From positions 62,001 through 126,000 of the forward strand of contig JAMWET010001314.1 of assembly GCA_024036415.1 (NCBI GenBank): a DNA stretch of 64,000 bases, read 5' to 3'. Of this stretch, positions 42,430 through 56,525 are shown one piece after another. A program made the translations under genes and the position numbers. This DNA comes from Prochilodus magdalenae (Eukaryota > Chordata > Actinopteri > Characiformes > Prochilodontidae). The stretch's first letter is position 1, and each line of letters starts with the position of its first letter. Under the pieces are notes generated by a model. The model worked only from the letters and a program-made list of their open reading frames with translations. It was not told the origin of the DNA and searched no databases.

Positions 42430-42620
42430 CATGTTACAATGTTTCCCTGAGCAGTGACGTGTTTTGGTGCTAATTATGTTGCATCTATTGCCATCTACTT
42501 AATTAGCTGCATTAATGTGATTTTTTTAAAAACGTAGCTGAGCAATTAAGAGCCCTGATTGAGTTTCATTCTATTAGCCTCCACAAACACTTTAATTGAT
42601 GCTTGCGTAGCAGACGCCCG
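42430..42620. promoter_or_regulatory. Candidate conserved intronic enhancer
   Basis: GTGCTAATTATGTTGC, CTACTTAATTAGCTGCATTA, GAGCAATTAAGAGCC and CTTTAATTGATGC occur within about 130 bp, a high density of TAATTA-type cores. Confidence 0.33.
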
Positions 42621-44590
42621 CTGATGAGAGCAACCTGTTCACCAGAGGAGGGGGATAATACGAAATGGCACTTCCTGTGAATTTGAGGAGACGAAGCCAA
42701 CAGTGGTGAGTCATGGCATCAGTGACAGCAAGACAAAGGGCCTTAAGTGTTCTAAAGAGTGAGCCACTGAACAACATGACAAAATATAGCTTGCTGTCAT
42801 TAAGTTACACAACTGACTGTTAGATATCAGTCGATGGGAATCTACAGTCATAATGACTTTGACAGAACATGTATTTACAATACAAATATGTTAAAAATAT
42901 GCTTAAAATATCTAAAGTATTATGCAAATTAACTACAAGAAAGTGAAAAGCCTATTATTAATTTTATTATAACTTAATAGGGTTACATGTCAATTATTGT
43001 TGAGGCTTGAGGGTATGACGACCTTTAAGCACATGATGAAGCCCAATAAAAATGTTCTGAAAGCGCTCTGGACGCTTCACTCTGATGCCAAGACTGCATA
43101 TTTCGGTCCCTATTTTCAATTCACTGATCTTACTGTCTGCTGGCCATGGCCTTGTTCATCTACGGACCTCGCCATCTCTGTCTGCCGCCCTCTATTTCGT
43201 TTATTCCATCTGCCTTTCTGCTCGCTCTCTCACTTTTTCTATGCAGCAACATTAGGAGAATAACTCAGGCTTTGATTAACACTAACAGTGAGGCCTGAAC
43301 ACATTTCTGTATAGACACAGGAGGGGGATACAACCAATAAAGAGGCACAGAGACAGTGTGCGTGTTAACAGGCCGGCCAAGCTGGTAATTAGGCAGAGTC
43401 ATTATGGTACAATATCGCACATCATCAGTGTCAGCCGTGTGCAAACAGATGATGAGGAAGCCAGCAATTAACAGCAAGGCCATTCTCATCGAGGTGGATA
43501 CAGTGATGCGTGAAGCACAGTGCGGCGCAGAACATAAAGCAGAACACTGATGACAGAGAACAACAGGCAAAAAACATCTACACCATTGTTAACAATGGTA
43601 GGGTAGTTATAAAGGCCATTCTTCTGTAAAATTTAGACCTTATTCTATTGACATTCTGGAAAAATTACATATAATTTTTGAGATTTATGAGAAAAAAATA
43701 CTATAAGGACACAAAAACGTGCCATAACTATTGATAATTAAATATAATTAAATTTGATGGTATAACTTATTTAAAAAAAAGGGGTCCTTTAAATGTTGCT
43801 AAGTTAGGTGCAACATCAGCGCTGTCATCTAAAGGAGTTGAAATCCATTTCTCCTCCCTCTCCCGTGTTAACCAGACATCCAGGCATCCGTTCATGACAG
43901 CTAATAAAGCAAACCACATGCAAAACAAGAAGCTGCTGGTTAGTTCACATTCTACTCTATTTGGTTAGTTTATTACGTGTGTCTTTGGAAATGAACAATT
44001 TTAATAAGGCGCACTCACGATATAGATGCACTTTGCAAATATACAACTAGCTGTAGCCCATCTGTTACTACTGTGATATCACTGCACATGCATGTGCTCA
44101 TCTGCATATTCATGAGACTCGGCTAAAGTATGCCTCTTTTTTGTTGTCAGAGTAAGTGTTCCCAGTTAAAGATGCACATGTCTGTTTGCATGTGTTGCTA
44201 CTACACATCTAATAGACAAACAAACAGCACAAACATTTTCAACAGGCAAGAATTATTATTGGCATTCTGGAGTTACCTAACATTCTGCGCTGTGGAAGTT
44301 TTCACTGCTTTCTACATAACTACTTTGTCTTTTTTGCATATGCCACACTACATACTATTTATCTGCCACCTTGCCAACACTGATGTGCCTGATACACTTG
44401 TAGCAGCCCAACACAAACTCATCCAACTAGCGCTGGGTTGGAAATGGGTTGGAAATATACTCAGTGGTGGCCCAATGTTGGCCTCTTTGCACTGAGGGAC
44501 TGAGTAGTGGAAAGACAAACTGTTAAACAGGTGAGTAACAGTCAGTATTTGTAAACCTACAAAGCACAAATCACTGCAAAGTGAAAATCA

Positions 44591-44818
<228 letters not shown>

Positions 44819-44822
44819 TTAA

Positions 44823-44845
44823 TAAAAAAAAAAAAAAAAAAAAAA
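44823..44845. repeat. Poly(A) run
   Basis: About 22 consecutive A, 35 bases upstream of the PH-domain first exon on the gene strand, so it reads as a poly(U) tract in RNA just before that exon's acceptor. Confidence 0.9.
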
Positions 44846-47800
44846 GTTAATGACCATCTGTCATGCAGATTTCAACATTTTTACATTAAACCTGCAATCT
44901 GAAAGAGTGTGATTTATAATAAAGGTATTTGATTCAGAAAAGTAAACATTGTCTTTTATTGCATAATAACATGGATTTGGTGAACTGCCTGTTGGTAAAT
45001 TCAATTAGATCTAGCTGCAAATCATGCATCTCCAGCAACTCCAAACCCAAATTTTTCTGTGAATGATAACAACTGATAATAATGCATCCTTAGCCCCAAA
45101 ACAGGGTGACACCTTATTTGTACACATCATGGAAAGTGGGGATGGGATGTAAAAACTAAAATAAAATAAATAATAATAATCGCTAAAATGAGCCACGAGC
45201 GCATTTCAAAGTTTGTGGCTGCAGTAACAGTGACATGAACGCTAGCCACTCTCTCCTACGCACATCAGTGGCCGACTGACTGACTGGCCGTTTAAGGGCC
45301 GGCCGCCCACACCTCGTTTCAGCCAAATTCATTAGGCGAGAAGAGGAATAAAACTGTCCGCTGATTAGCAATTACGCAGCGTACGCCGTGTGTGTCACTT
45401 CGCTGGACTTGTTAAACATTAACACGTAGACAGGGCAGATATTAATAGAGTCCTTGCCCCTTCCGCCTTGGAGCAAGGCAGGGACGACGAAAGTCTCTCT
45501 CTCTCTCCATTTCTTTTCTCTCCATCACCCCGCTGTCACAAAAATGCCATGTTCTTTCAGTGTCAGACGACGATGGACTTGACGCAATTATGTGATAATT
45601 GGTATCTAAACAAAGCTCTAAAAAAATAATAGGTGCAAGAAATGCTGCACTGAATGGACTGACAGCTACTTTGGCAAGAGAACTCTGGTAGTGGCTGCCT
45701 AACAGTGCAAACCGCAGTGTCTAAGATAATGGGTCTAAGTCAATGACAAACATTAATAATGCTTCTAAATGTTTATCACATTGTTTGAAATCACTGCAAA
45801 GTTTAATTCTCTGCACAACTGTAAAGTGCCACTTAACTACATAACATGTGCAGTAGTACAGAGTGGAATTACACAATACATCATTTATCATCATGCTATT
45901 AAAGACTGGAATATATGTCAACTGACAAATGGCTCAAGGATGATACTCTACAAGGTGACAGAGGACTGTTAGACAGCTACAGACTACATTCCTTTGAAAC
46001 AATTCCTTGTATAGTATTAAACAATAAGTAGGGCACTTTCAACCTCCAAAATGTAGAAGAAAATACCCCTTAAAAATAGAAAAGTCAAATATTTTGACTG
46101 AAAAAGATTACAAAGATTTTATAAATAACGGCTATGTTAATGAGAAATTCTTTGTCTCTTTCATCAGTCACTGCAGATACATTCAAACACAGCTGCAGAG
46201 TCAGTAATGTGAAACTTTTTGACGGTTTATAAGAGATATTTCACTGCTCGTTCTCTAATAAGGATGCTAAACTAGTAAACTTGTTTCCCCTTTTTTGTAT
46301 TTATTCATCAGTTACTGGTGACCATGCGTTCAATTTTATCTAAAATTGTTTGTTTTTATTTTTTTGGTGCATCACTATTGATATGCACACAATACTTTAT
46401 TCATGTTTATTGATAAACATACCATCATGGGCCATTAATATAGAGTAATTAGTATAGGGTAAAATCCTTGCATATGCTGGTGCGATGTTAAGTCTGAGAA
46501 AAACTCTTAACATTGCCACACAGCTTGCAGTGTCACAACGATTACACACAGATGAGCAGCAAAATTAAGACAATATAACAGTTAACCATTTACAGCAGGT
46601 TCAAGCCCAGGGAGCCAGTCACAAAACCTTTTTAGTATGTAAAGATTGTGTGGGTGACTTTGGAACTCACTCATATTTGTAGTTACACACACACACACAC
46701 CTTGCAGTCTGGAAGGTATCCACAAAGGGAAACTACTGACAAACAAAGCGAGAGCCTAATAGCTTTTGTGCTACATCCAAATATAATGCATGACAATCAC
46801 TAACCATGTCGAGTTATTGAATCACAGACCAGGTTTATATTGCAGGTTTATAAATGACAATATAACCAAAATACCGATATTCTGCCCATATTATGTAGCA
46901 CTGAACAGAGGATGGTGATAATGGTTGGCCTGGCAGAGGCTTGATTTGGCACAAGGATTTAACACTTTTCATTTCAGAGGCTGCTGGTAGGACTGCTCTG
47001 AGAACTAAGCCTGGGGTCATGTTACTAAAAACGATGTGTGTGTGTGAACTGTATATGAATGTTTGTGATGGCTGCGTGTGTGTATGGAACAGGGTGAGTG
47101 TTCAAGTGTTCCCTCAGGTCTGTCCACAGGGCCTCACACCCCGTGTTGGAGACGAATGAGGACCTGGCACTGAGCGAACAACAGGCTCTCCTGCTGTGTG
47201 CTAAACGCAAGTTGACGAGCTTTTTCATTTTCTAACGAGAGAGCCGCCGCCAGCCAGCCAGCTGCCACACAAACTCAATATCCACGCCTTCATTAACAGA
47301 GAGCGAGAGAGAGGGAAGGGGGAGACAGAGAGAGAGAGAAATAAAGCAGCACCCTAAGTAGGAGTGGAAGCTGGAATGACTGAATGAATTTGTTAATGAA
47401 TTAATGAATTAGAAACAACTGAGATGGAGAGAAAAGGGGAAGAAAGCCATGCTGGAATGAGTGCAAGTGTGAGTGAGTGAATAAGTGAGTGGGTAAATGA
47501 GTGTGCAAGTTATTTATATAGTCATTTGTTTCCTAAGTGTGTCTCATACACACATCTTCAGACTTTACAAACAGTACTTTTAATGCTCTGTAATACTGAA
47601 AAATGAATTCCACTTGTACAAACTTCTCATTTTTGAATTGTGTATTATTGTATAGTGTAATAGTGTATGAACATGTCATCATGTGTCTTGGAGAAAGCAG
47701 CGAGAATAGCTGAGTGGGATTAGAAGAAAACAAACTGGACATACTTGGACAATTGGACATACTTTAAAAACAAAAACAAAAACCAAAAAAGTCTTAGACA

Positions 47801-48329
47801 GCCTTACTGTTTGTTTGCCATAAATAGCACACTTCTAATGACCATCAGACTCTAAAAACTGATCAATATCAATCAGGCTCCTGAAGGCTAAACACGTGGC
47901 CACTAGTGCCATCTGATGCACCTCTGCCTCTCAAACAAACCGGACTCCTTAAACTGAATACATAGCAGGTGGTGTTTTGACACGGCAATATAAAAGTTAT
48001 GATAAAACTTCCAGCCTAGAAAAATCAAACCAAGCACATGGGAATACATTTCATTGCACTGGGTGCCTGAGGAATTAAGACAGAGTACAAATAAAATGGA
48101 GAGAAAGAAAGAGAGAGAGTGAAAAAAACATGAAGAGAAACAAAACAATGAGAAAGATAGAGATTGTGCACATGTGAATGAAGAAGAGAGATGATCTTTT
48201 AATGAGAGCCGAGTTAGCTATGAGGAAGCTTGTTGTGTTGCTGTGAGTGGCCAATATTTCTTCTCCTCCGGCACTGATGTGGTTAGGGTTCCGTTCCAGA
48301 CTCGTTTGCCACATCCATTGGGAGGATGA

Positions 48330-48500
48330 CAAGCGATCATTTTGCAGGAGAGGCTAATTGAACGGCACGTCGCCTCGATGATGGGGGTTATCCTTCATTA
48401 TTTAAGGTGGCGGTCGGTGACACCTTGCTCGCCCCTATTTTACCTCCCCTTAGTCTGACAGGCTGCAAGGTCTCCGCATCCAGGAGAAATGGAGGAGATA
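48330..48500. promoter_or_regulatory. Candidate conserved intronic element
   Basis: GAGAGGCTAATTGAACGGC, GATGATGGGGGTTATCC and TATTTAAGGTGGCGG in a GC-richer stretch without repeats. Confidence 0.25.
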
Positions 48501-50779
48501 AATAAAGCAGATCCCACCACTCACACACTCCATTCACAGAGGCCTGGCTTTTAGTGCAATGTCAATAACTCTAACACCTGTAGTCTTTACTGCTATGTCA
48601 ATATCAACAGTACCTAAATTAGCTGTTAAGTGCAATCACATGAAGACAAATGATGATTTGACCCACTTAAAACCTGATTAAGATAAAGGTGGCATATATA
48701 CAGTATATAATATACATATATAGAGAGGCTTAGGCCTGCCACACTTATAAAATAATTGCCTAATAGCACTTATTTGAGATGGTCACAATTATTCAAGTTG
48801 ATTCCAATCATGTTTTACAGACACCGAATTTCGCAATCATTATGCTGCAACAAGCAGAATCTGAAATGGGTGCATTAGGTGGAAAGAAACAAATAAAATT
48901 AAAAAAAAGCACCAAAAGCATTTATTGAGGCATCATGAGTGTCACGAAAGCGTCTAAATTGGTGCATGTTTAGTATGCAAATTAAGCATACTGCAAAACA
49001 AACATACAAACTGCATGTCTGCTAACAAAATTAGTCTGACTATGATAAGTATTTCCCTTAATTAACTGGATTTAGTAAAGTGAGTTATGTTTTTGCCATA
49101 TTGCCCACATGTACAGTGCATACAATCTGTAATCGGCACTCTCTGCTGTCCAAGCAAAAATGTATGAAGACAATGGCAGAAATGCTTATTCTGCTATTCA
49201 AAGCGCAAAAGTTCAACAAGCAAAACACTTAACTATATGCATAAAAAATGATAAAACATAAAACAGATGAAAAGCTGTAGAATGGCTGCTATTAGTCTAA
49301 GTGTTCTTCACACTTTCTGAAAAAAAACATATTAGACCTGATGAAGGTTCCACTATGTTATAAATCAGAACAAAAAAAATAAAAAAAGTAAAAAAAAATA
49401 GAAACAAAAAAATACCTACAAGGTGCAAACAGGCCAGAGACACTGACAATGACAGATTGCTATGGTTCATTTAAAACACTGTTAGACAGTAAATACTTTA
49501 ATACTTTAATAAAGTAAATAATTAATAAAAATACTCTTATAAAAGCTATTCTCCCAATTAAACATCAATTAAAAGTTTAGTTGTGTTAATTTCAGAAATG
49601 TCATACCATTCAGTTTCATTTAAACCCCTGAAGTTTGTCATTATTGACCATATTAAGCATCTCCTGATCCCCTGATTATCAATGCTCCCTAAATTTGCCA
49701 TCAGAATCAGTTTGAACCGTTCCATTTCTTAAAATAAACAATACTACCATCAATCTGTTTAACTCTCAAAGGAAAGACCAGCCACAAAAAAAACAACACC
49801 CCACACCACCATGAAACTTTAGAAGCTAACAAAAGCTCCTAATCTCTTCCGTTAGAGCAGGCCAATCTGAGCTCATATCGTTCACCATTCATTTCCACTA
49901 TCATGTCCTTTATTTCTTCCATTAGGGAACAAAAGGATGAGGCCACTTTAAGATAACAGTGGCCTGAGCACAGTCTGGAGTCAGTCTAGTGGACATGATG
50001 CATCTCCTGTGTGTCCAAAACCAACAACAGGTCAACAAAGAACAGGGCGTCTACTCAGAGAAGGCTCATTGTTCTTGGGGAGGACAGAGAGAAGGAGGCT
50101 AAATTAAAGGTGTCATCCACACATGCTTGGCTCCAGCCCTGTCACAGTTTCTCTGTGTGTTTGTATGTGTGTGTGTGTGGGGGTGTACAGGGCAGTTAGA
50201 GTGATACTGGCTGAAAGCTGGAGATCCTCTATCACTGTGGCCATCTGATCTGGGCAGTGCAGGCAGTGAGAGGCCACCATCCCACAGGACATTTATCATT
50301 AGCAGACACTCAGCCTGCAGACACACACTACAGCAACACTCTGGAGCAAAATTGAGAAAAACGATAAAATTACAACTGACCAGCTTCCTAATTTAAGCAC
50401 TTATTTAAACTACCAATTTGCCCTGAGTATAAGAACAACTGACTGATTGAAGAATAAATCAGTTCTGATTTCTTGCCAGTGGTGGGGAAGGGAAGAAGGG
50501 GTTGTAGCATCCACAACACATACATAGGCATTTTATTATATACTGTATAATGTAGATAACTGCATATAAATAGTGGCAAATACCAGTTTTCTTTGGGGAC
50601 ATTTTTTGCCTTATGATACCTTGCACCACCACCAATTTTAACTTGGCAAGTTTTTCTAGAAAGGAGAAATTTGCATGACTGTAACCAGTTTTTGTCTTAA
50701 CCAGTCTTACCATTTAACCATGCAGAAATTTAAAAGAAAACTGGTGGGATTTCTCTTTTAGTGGGCTACTATCGCAAAC

Positions 50780-50880
50780 AATCTACTACCCTGATATCCG
50801 ATCCAGCAATTTCTGCTGCTATCAGCCTAATGGTGATAGCTGGTATCAGATCAAAGCTACCTTTCTGTTTTTCTTTGTTT
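50780..50880. repeat. hAT-like repeat fragment
   Basis: CTGATATCCGATCCAGCAAT and TGGTATCAGATCA resemble the GATACCGATA-type body of fish hAT-derived elements. GCATCGGTTATCAC at about 51001 may be its end, disrupted by a poly(A) insertion at 50958-50976. Confidence 0.4.
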
Positions 50881-51779
50881 TAATGTAAAAAAACTAAGGG
50901 CAATTTCAGTTTTGAATCTTTCTACTGGTGTGTACTGGTTAAATGAGTTATGGGTTTAAAAAAAAAAAAAAAAAAAGTTCAATTACAGAAATGCATCATG
51001 CATCGGTTATCACTAATAACTCTGACTTTAGGGGTTAAAATAGAACCTTTACAGAAACGTCTGCAAAAGGTAGCTCTGATATTATGGAAGATAGTGATTG
51101 AGGAGGACACTTAAAAGACCATGTTGAACATCCGTCTGCTAGGAGAAATGGAAAACTAATGAAGGAAAAGGAAAATGTATCAATGAACCAAAAATGCAGA
51201 AGAGGAATAAAACTCTTATTTTTGGACAATATATCACTAGCTTCTAATGGTTTAATGGACTAGCTCCTAGTCTGTGTCAGTTTGGACAGATCTCTATGAT
51301 AGCTTTACTGACTATACCTACTTTTCTCCATGAGGTCACTGTAATTCAGCTCAGAAAGTGAACATTCCATATTCTGTAATGAAGCTCTTCATTTCAGTTT
51401 GAAGCTAAGAAGCCGGCGCCTGCATATGTTAACTACCCTACAGAGACAACGCACAAGGTGCGGTGGCAATATCACACCAAGGTCACAAAAAGCTGGGGGA
51501 TAATGGCACAACAGCAGCCGGTGCATCAATAGCGAAGACGGATGCTGGCAACACTAGATTAGCTAAATCTAAACAGTTTGCTATGGTGGACTTATGGTGG
51601 AATTATCTCAGAATTATACTGAAGTTATACGGTGGAAGAGGGGGGAAAAATCTAATTTGCAGGAGGTTAGCATGCATGACAAAAATGCCATCTTGGCCAA
51701 AATGGCTCGGAGCGGTGACAACCTTTCCCAGGGAAATGATATTTTTCCAATCCCGCGGAAGGCGGATCATGTCACACTC

Positions 51780-51990
51780 GTTAAAGGCTTGATAGCAGGT
51801 CTTTAATATTCACCGTCTTAATTAGGACTGCAGTTAATTTCATTAAATTCTTTCGGTGCTAAATGAAGCAGATTATGAGACATCTTTTATTGCGAAGCGT
51901 GAAATTACAGCCTGCCCGCTGCCAATGGCAGGGCCAAACTAATGAATTACAGGGTAAATAACACCCGAATTAACCATCCAATTTAACTCC
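51780..51990. promoter_or_regulatory. Candidate conserved intronic enhancer
   Basis: GTCTTAATTAGGACTGCAGT, GTTAATTTCATTAAATTC, AACTAATGAATTACAGGG and CGAATTAACCATCC lie within about 160 bp. TTTTATTGCGAAGCG suggests a Cdx/posterior-Hox-like TTTAT core. Confidence 0.35.
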
Positions 51991-53089
51991 TTACAAAGCA
52001 CCCTGCTCAAAGGGGGTGAAACTTTGTCAAATTCACACAGCTCAGCGCCTGTCTACGCACCAGAACACACAATTACAAGCATGATACTAATTTCCCTTTA
52101 TGATGAAGAGAGACTTCTCAGCTCCCTTTTTTATTTCGAGAAAGAAAAGACGTCGCAGAATGGTATGAAGATTTAAGAGAGCACTGCTCAGTAAAACGCA
52201 TGGCCAAAGAAGTTCACTTTAACGGAGTGAAATGAAGATACCTAAAGATGTATTAAAATGTGCTTTAAAATCGTACAAATGGGACATAAAGGCTGACAGA
52301 GGGAACTGGATGGTTCATTTCGAAAAATGGACATCTAAGGGAGGAAAAAAAAAAGGATGAAGAAAGAAAGATCTGGGTTCTGGCCACTAAGGAACAATCA
52401 ATGATGTCCACAGACTTGCTTGTGGGAACACGACAAAAGTAATGACAGATGAAGATATGAAACCATTCGGTGCTTTATGGCCAAACAGTCGTTGTTACTC
52501 TTGAGCCTAATCTCGCCACTCTATTCTCCGACCCCATTTCCACTCTCCATCTCAGTCCATCTCTCAATTAGGTTCTCTCCAGCACCACTTGCTGAAATTA
52601 ATTTGTTGAAATGCTCCCGCAAAATGGCTCCGTCAGGCGGTTGACAAAGACGTGTGCGAACCTCTCCGCGGTAATTATCAGCTAATTAAGAACGTCGAAC
52701 AGATGTCTGTGGACTCCAAGCCATACAGGGTCTGTAAACAAAGCTGCCGACCATCATGGCGGCAGTTAGCCACTTTACAAAACGCTCAACAACTCAATAA
52801 TCAAACCGTTTTCACTATAAACATCTTCCAGCAATGGAAATTAACTTCTCTGGGACCAGATAAAAATGTTTCAGCAGCCTAAAGCTCAGAGCAGCTCAGA
52901 AAATAACCAAATAAACAAACGAACCAACAGATCTCTTAATTCCAACAAGTGCAAATAGCCGCTCGTCAGTCAAAACAAGCACAGCTTAATAAACAGGTCA
53001 AAGTAAGCAGAGATCGCCGCTGTGACCACACGCACAATTACGAGCAATAAGAACAAAGAGCAAGGTCAAAGCTGAGCATGTGATTGGCA

Positions 53090-53300
53090 GAGCTTACAGC
53101 AGTCCCAGCAAAGCCAGGTAACCCTCCTGACCTGGGCACACCTCCTCCGCGGGCCGATGGCAGGAGAAGCGCTCCTCTTCAGCCGCCTAATTGCTGCAGA
53201 GTGGGTGCCCGCCCCACCCTCATTAACGGCGGCCCGGTCCACCACGTCGTTTGCACATTTTAATGAGGAGCATGTTCTAATGAAGGCATTTTTACAAAGG
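53090..53300. promoter_or_regulatory. Candidate conserved intronic element, GC-rich
   Basis: It has the CpG-containing blocks CCTCCTCCGCGGGCCGATGG and CATTAACGGCGGCCCGG, plus GCCTAATTGCTGC and CATTTTAATGAGG. Confidence 0.28.
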
Positions 53301-53879
53301 TTTCGTCGTAGCTGAGAGCCATGGCGAGAGCACAACCTTCAGCACAGGAGTCAGAACAATAACCCGGGTAATGAGATCCCGACAAGAGGCAAATAAACTG
53401 TGGCAGCAAGAGAGAGTGAAAGAGAATGAGCTCACTCGCATATTCACAAAAAGTAGGAGAATTTACATCACATCTTTAGGACAGCGTTCATGCTGAACGA
53501 CAGAACTGACTTAGCCATGCTCCACCAACAAATGCATTCTTCCTCAGGGGCTGCAAAGTTGGACAAACGGAAACACTTCAGAACCCAACACCTACTCCTC
53601 ACATTTCTCAAATAAAACATCAAAAAATAAAAATATAACAAGTGCAAGCTGCAGTTATTGTTAAGATGTATCCCACCTCTTTAAAAAAGAAACAAAACCA
53701 ATGAATTAAAATCAACACCTTTTAACAGGTGTAATATTGAACTACACTTGAAAGAAAACAGAAAAAAAGAAGATATGAAATAAACTAGCTAAAACTAATG
53801 ACTAGTGATGGCAAACATTACCAGCTCATATCCATACAGCTGAAGGGTTTAAACTGAGCTTAAAAGCACTCTTCAGCAC

Positions 53880-54070
53880 CAGCCGTGGACTGGAGGTTCA
53901 AGAACCAGCTTTGTACCCATAGGGTTGCCGGTACGATCCCAGAACCACCAGGACACGACTGAAGGGCCCTTAAGCAGGGCACATAACCTCCAACTGCTTC
54001 CCGGGCGCTACTTCAGGCAAGTGTTTAAATGCGCTACACAAAATTCTTCTGTGTGCAAGCACAAATGGAA
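53880..54070 (+). mobile_element. tRNA-derived SINE fragment
   Basis: GGTACGATCCC at 53930-53940 is a B-box-like internal Pol III promoter, embedded in GGTTGCCGGTACGATCCC. It is followed by GAAGGGCCCTTAAGCAGGGC (53961-53980) and AACCTCCAACTGCTTCC. This order, B box then GGCCCTTGAGCAAGGC-like core, is the hallmark of a widespread fish SINE superfamily. The A box is poorly preserved and no tail repeat was resolved, so it is an old copy. Confidence 0.7.
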
Positions 54071-56490
54071 ATTTTGGTTTTGAATTCTATTTTAGTTTTT
54101 ATAAATTTAACATTTTATAACATTTTCATGAAAACCAATGCCAACTGAAGTTAGCATGGTGGCAAATTCCTTAATTTCCAACCCAACGAATTTAAATTAG
54201 CTACATTAACATGGTCACTGTCTTTAAGAGTTTAAACCTAACCTCATGTAAAGAAATGTAAAAAAAAATCCTTTCCTTTTCCCAATTCTTAAAATTAAAC
54301 ATTCTAGAAAGTCCTGATAACAACTACTGTTTCGTCAGCAATCCTTCAAAATCTCAGGCCATTGGGTGTGTTTGGTGGCTCATCCTTGTGTGAGTAATCA
54401 ACGAACAATTATGAGCATACCTTCAAGGAACAGCTAAGCGACAAACTTAACATGTTCGGACATCTGCCATTCCTCATCAGCAGCTCGGGGAGCCCAGGGA
54501 GAAGCTGGAGCTCTGAGCGCAGGTCGGTACTGAGCTTCACTGTGCTCATGAGAGGTACGTACACAAGAGTGAATGAGACATGAAGGGCCGGTGAGTTGAA
54601 GATGTTAAGAGTACAGATGTCTAACAAAGTGGGAGAGGAACGAGTAAAGGCTGAGGGCAGCCTCATTAAAACAGAGTGTGAAATAAGTGCTAATGCAAAG
54701 CGTGTAGACAGTAGCGCACGGACACACGTGCATGCAAAATGGTCTAATTGGGGAGCAGGTCGAGCGGCTGGCAGCCACAGCCAGTGAGAGGCGGAGAGGC
54801 AGATCGAGAGCGACACGGACGCCTTCGCAAGAGGAAAAGACCACGGGGAATTATCAAATCAATTAACGTCCCGCTCCAAAAAGGAAACTCTGGCCCGTGC
54901 CTGTGAGCGCTAACTGTTCTGCTTGTTTTTTATGGTGATGGGGAGGGGACAATGACCAGCCCAGTCAGTGCTGCTCATGCTGAAGGAACACTGGCTAAAT
55001 CTAGAGAAGTACATCAGCAGGGCCAGCTAGAGATATGATGGAGGTGCTCTAGAACAGCTGCAACTCCTAAAGCCTGTGTGAAAAACTTTCTGTCTGCCAC
55101 TGTATCAGCATCATATATCATATCATATCAGTATGATATCTGCAGTAGATCGTACCGATGAGTTAATAACTTTAAACACGGCACCGTCACAGAGTACCAC
55201 CTTTGCCACAAGAAGTTTGTGAGGTTTCTGCCTTGCTAGATTTGCAAACTGTAAGTGCTATAGTACAACAGCAGAGACATGAACAGAAAATCCACACAAA
55301 CTCACATAGAAGGTATGCAGAGATGAAGCATATAGCAAGAGAAAACACTGCACACTGCCTGTCCTCTGCTGTATCGTTCCAAACTACCTCAACAGCACAA
55401 GAACTGTGTGATGGGAACACACATGCCCAAGTTCTCTATGCTCAATGCCAGTATCAACAGAAGTGGTGTGAAGCACATCGCCACTGCAGCCTTGCGTTCG
55501 CCACAGTGCAGAAGCAGGCCTCACTATTTGGCACCACAATGGACAAATCTTGGTGGACAGGAGGGACTGAAATGCACAGTATCAACAGGAAAGTTAGGCA
55601 GACAATAAAGGGGTGATTAACTAAATTTGATGCAACTGGGAAAATTGGTAAACCAGGATTTTTTCTCAGTCCTGTTGCTCGATTGCATGTTTTTTTGATG
55701 TCACCAAAACTGACACACACACACACACATATATACGCACATATATATACACATATATACACACCTATTCAGCAGATTAGTCTAGCCAAATAATGCTTAA
55801 GTTCTAAGGAGTGTTTTAGCCTATGCTGTTTTTTTTTTTAATAATGTGACAAATCAGTGGTCATTTACATACATCTTTACATACAGTCTTAAACACACAG
55901 GAGTAAAGTTTCGGGAATATACCGTCTAAGAAAAAAATAAAATGCACTGGACTGGATGCAATAACCAATGTGAGCAGAAAGATGACTGCTTTAACTTGTA
56001 TATAATAATCACAGTGCTGACACGAGTTCATACAGATAAAGAGTGTTCCTATAAGCTTCGATGGCAGAGGAGAGCAGGAGGTGATGACTGGCCGTGGGCT
56101 GCAGGAGCGAGCAGGGACGGAGGGGGGGCCGTGATGAATGCAGACCGCTGATTGATCTCCTCATGAGATGACAGGCTCTGGCACTGAAGAGGCCCCTCAT
56201 CCGCATAAGTGCGTGTAGGCGCAAGGGTGTGTGCACAGAGTTTACAGGCTCCTTCTGACACCAGGGAAATTAATCCCTCATTTATGTACCTGCAGTGTCA
56301 AGTGGCTGAAGGATGCTCGAGGGACAGGGCTCGGTGCCAAGCCAACAATCACACGCACACACACCAACAACCAAAGGCTCTTTCCAGAGTAGAACGAAAC
56401 ACACACATAAACTCAGTGTTTCTCCACACATTACTAATGCACTGTAAAGTAATGACCAGCCTGCAATATTTTACCTAAACTGGACGCCGT

Positions 56491-56525
56491 CCCCCGATCC
56501 CCCCCTCTCCCCCCCTCTCCCCCCC
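56491..56525 (-). other. Predicted G-quadruplex motif on the agap1 RNA strand
   Basis: The plus strand has C-runs of 5, 7, 7 and 7 at 56491-56495, 56499-56505, 56509-56515 and 56519-56525, each separated by three bases. The minus strand, and so the pre-mRNA, carries four G-runs with 3-nt loops. The last three runs form a 10-bp tandem repeat (CCCCCCCTCT). Confidence 0.8.
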
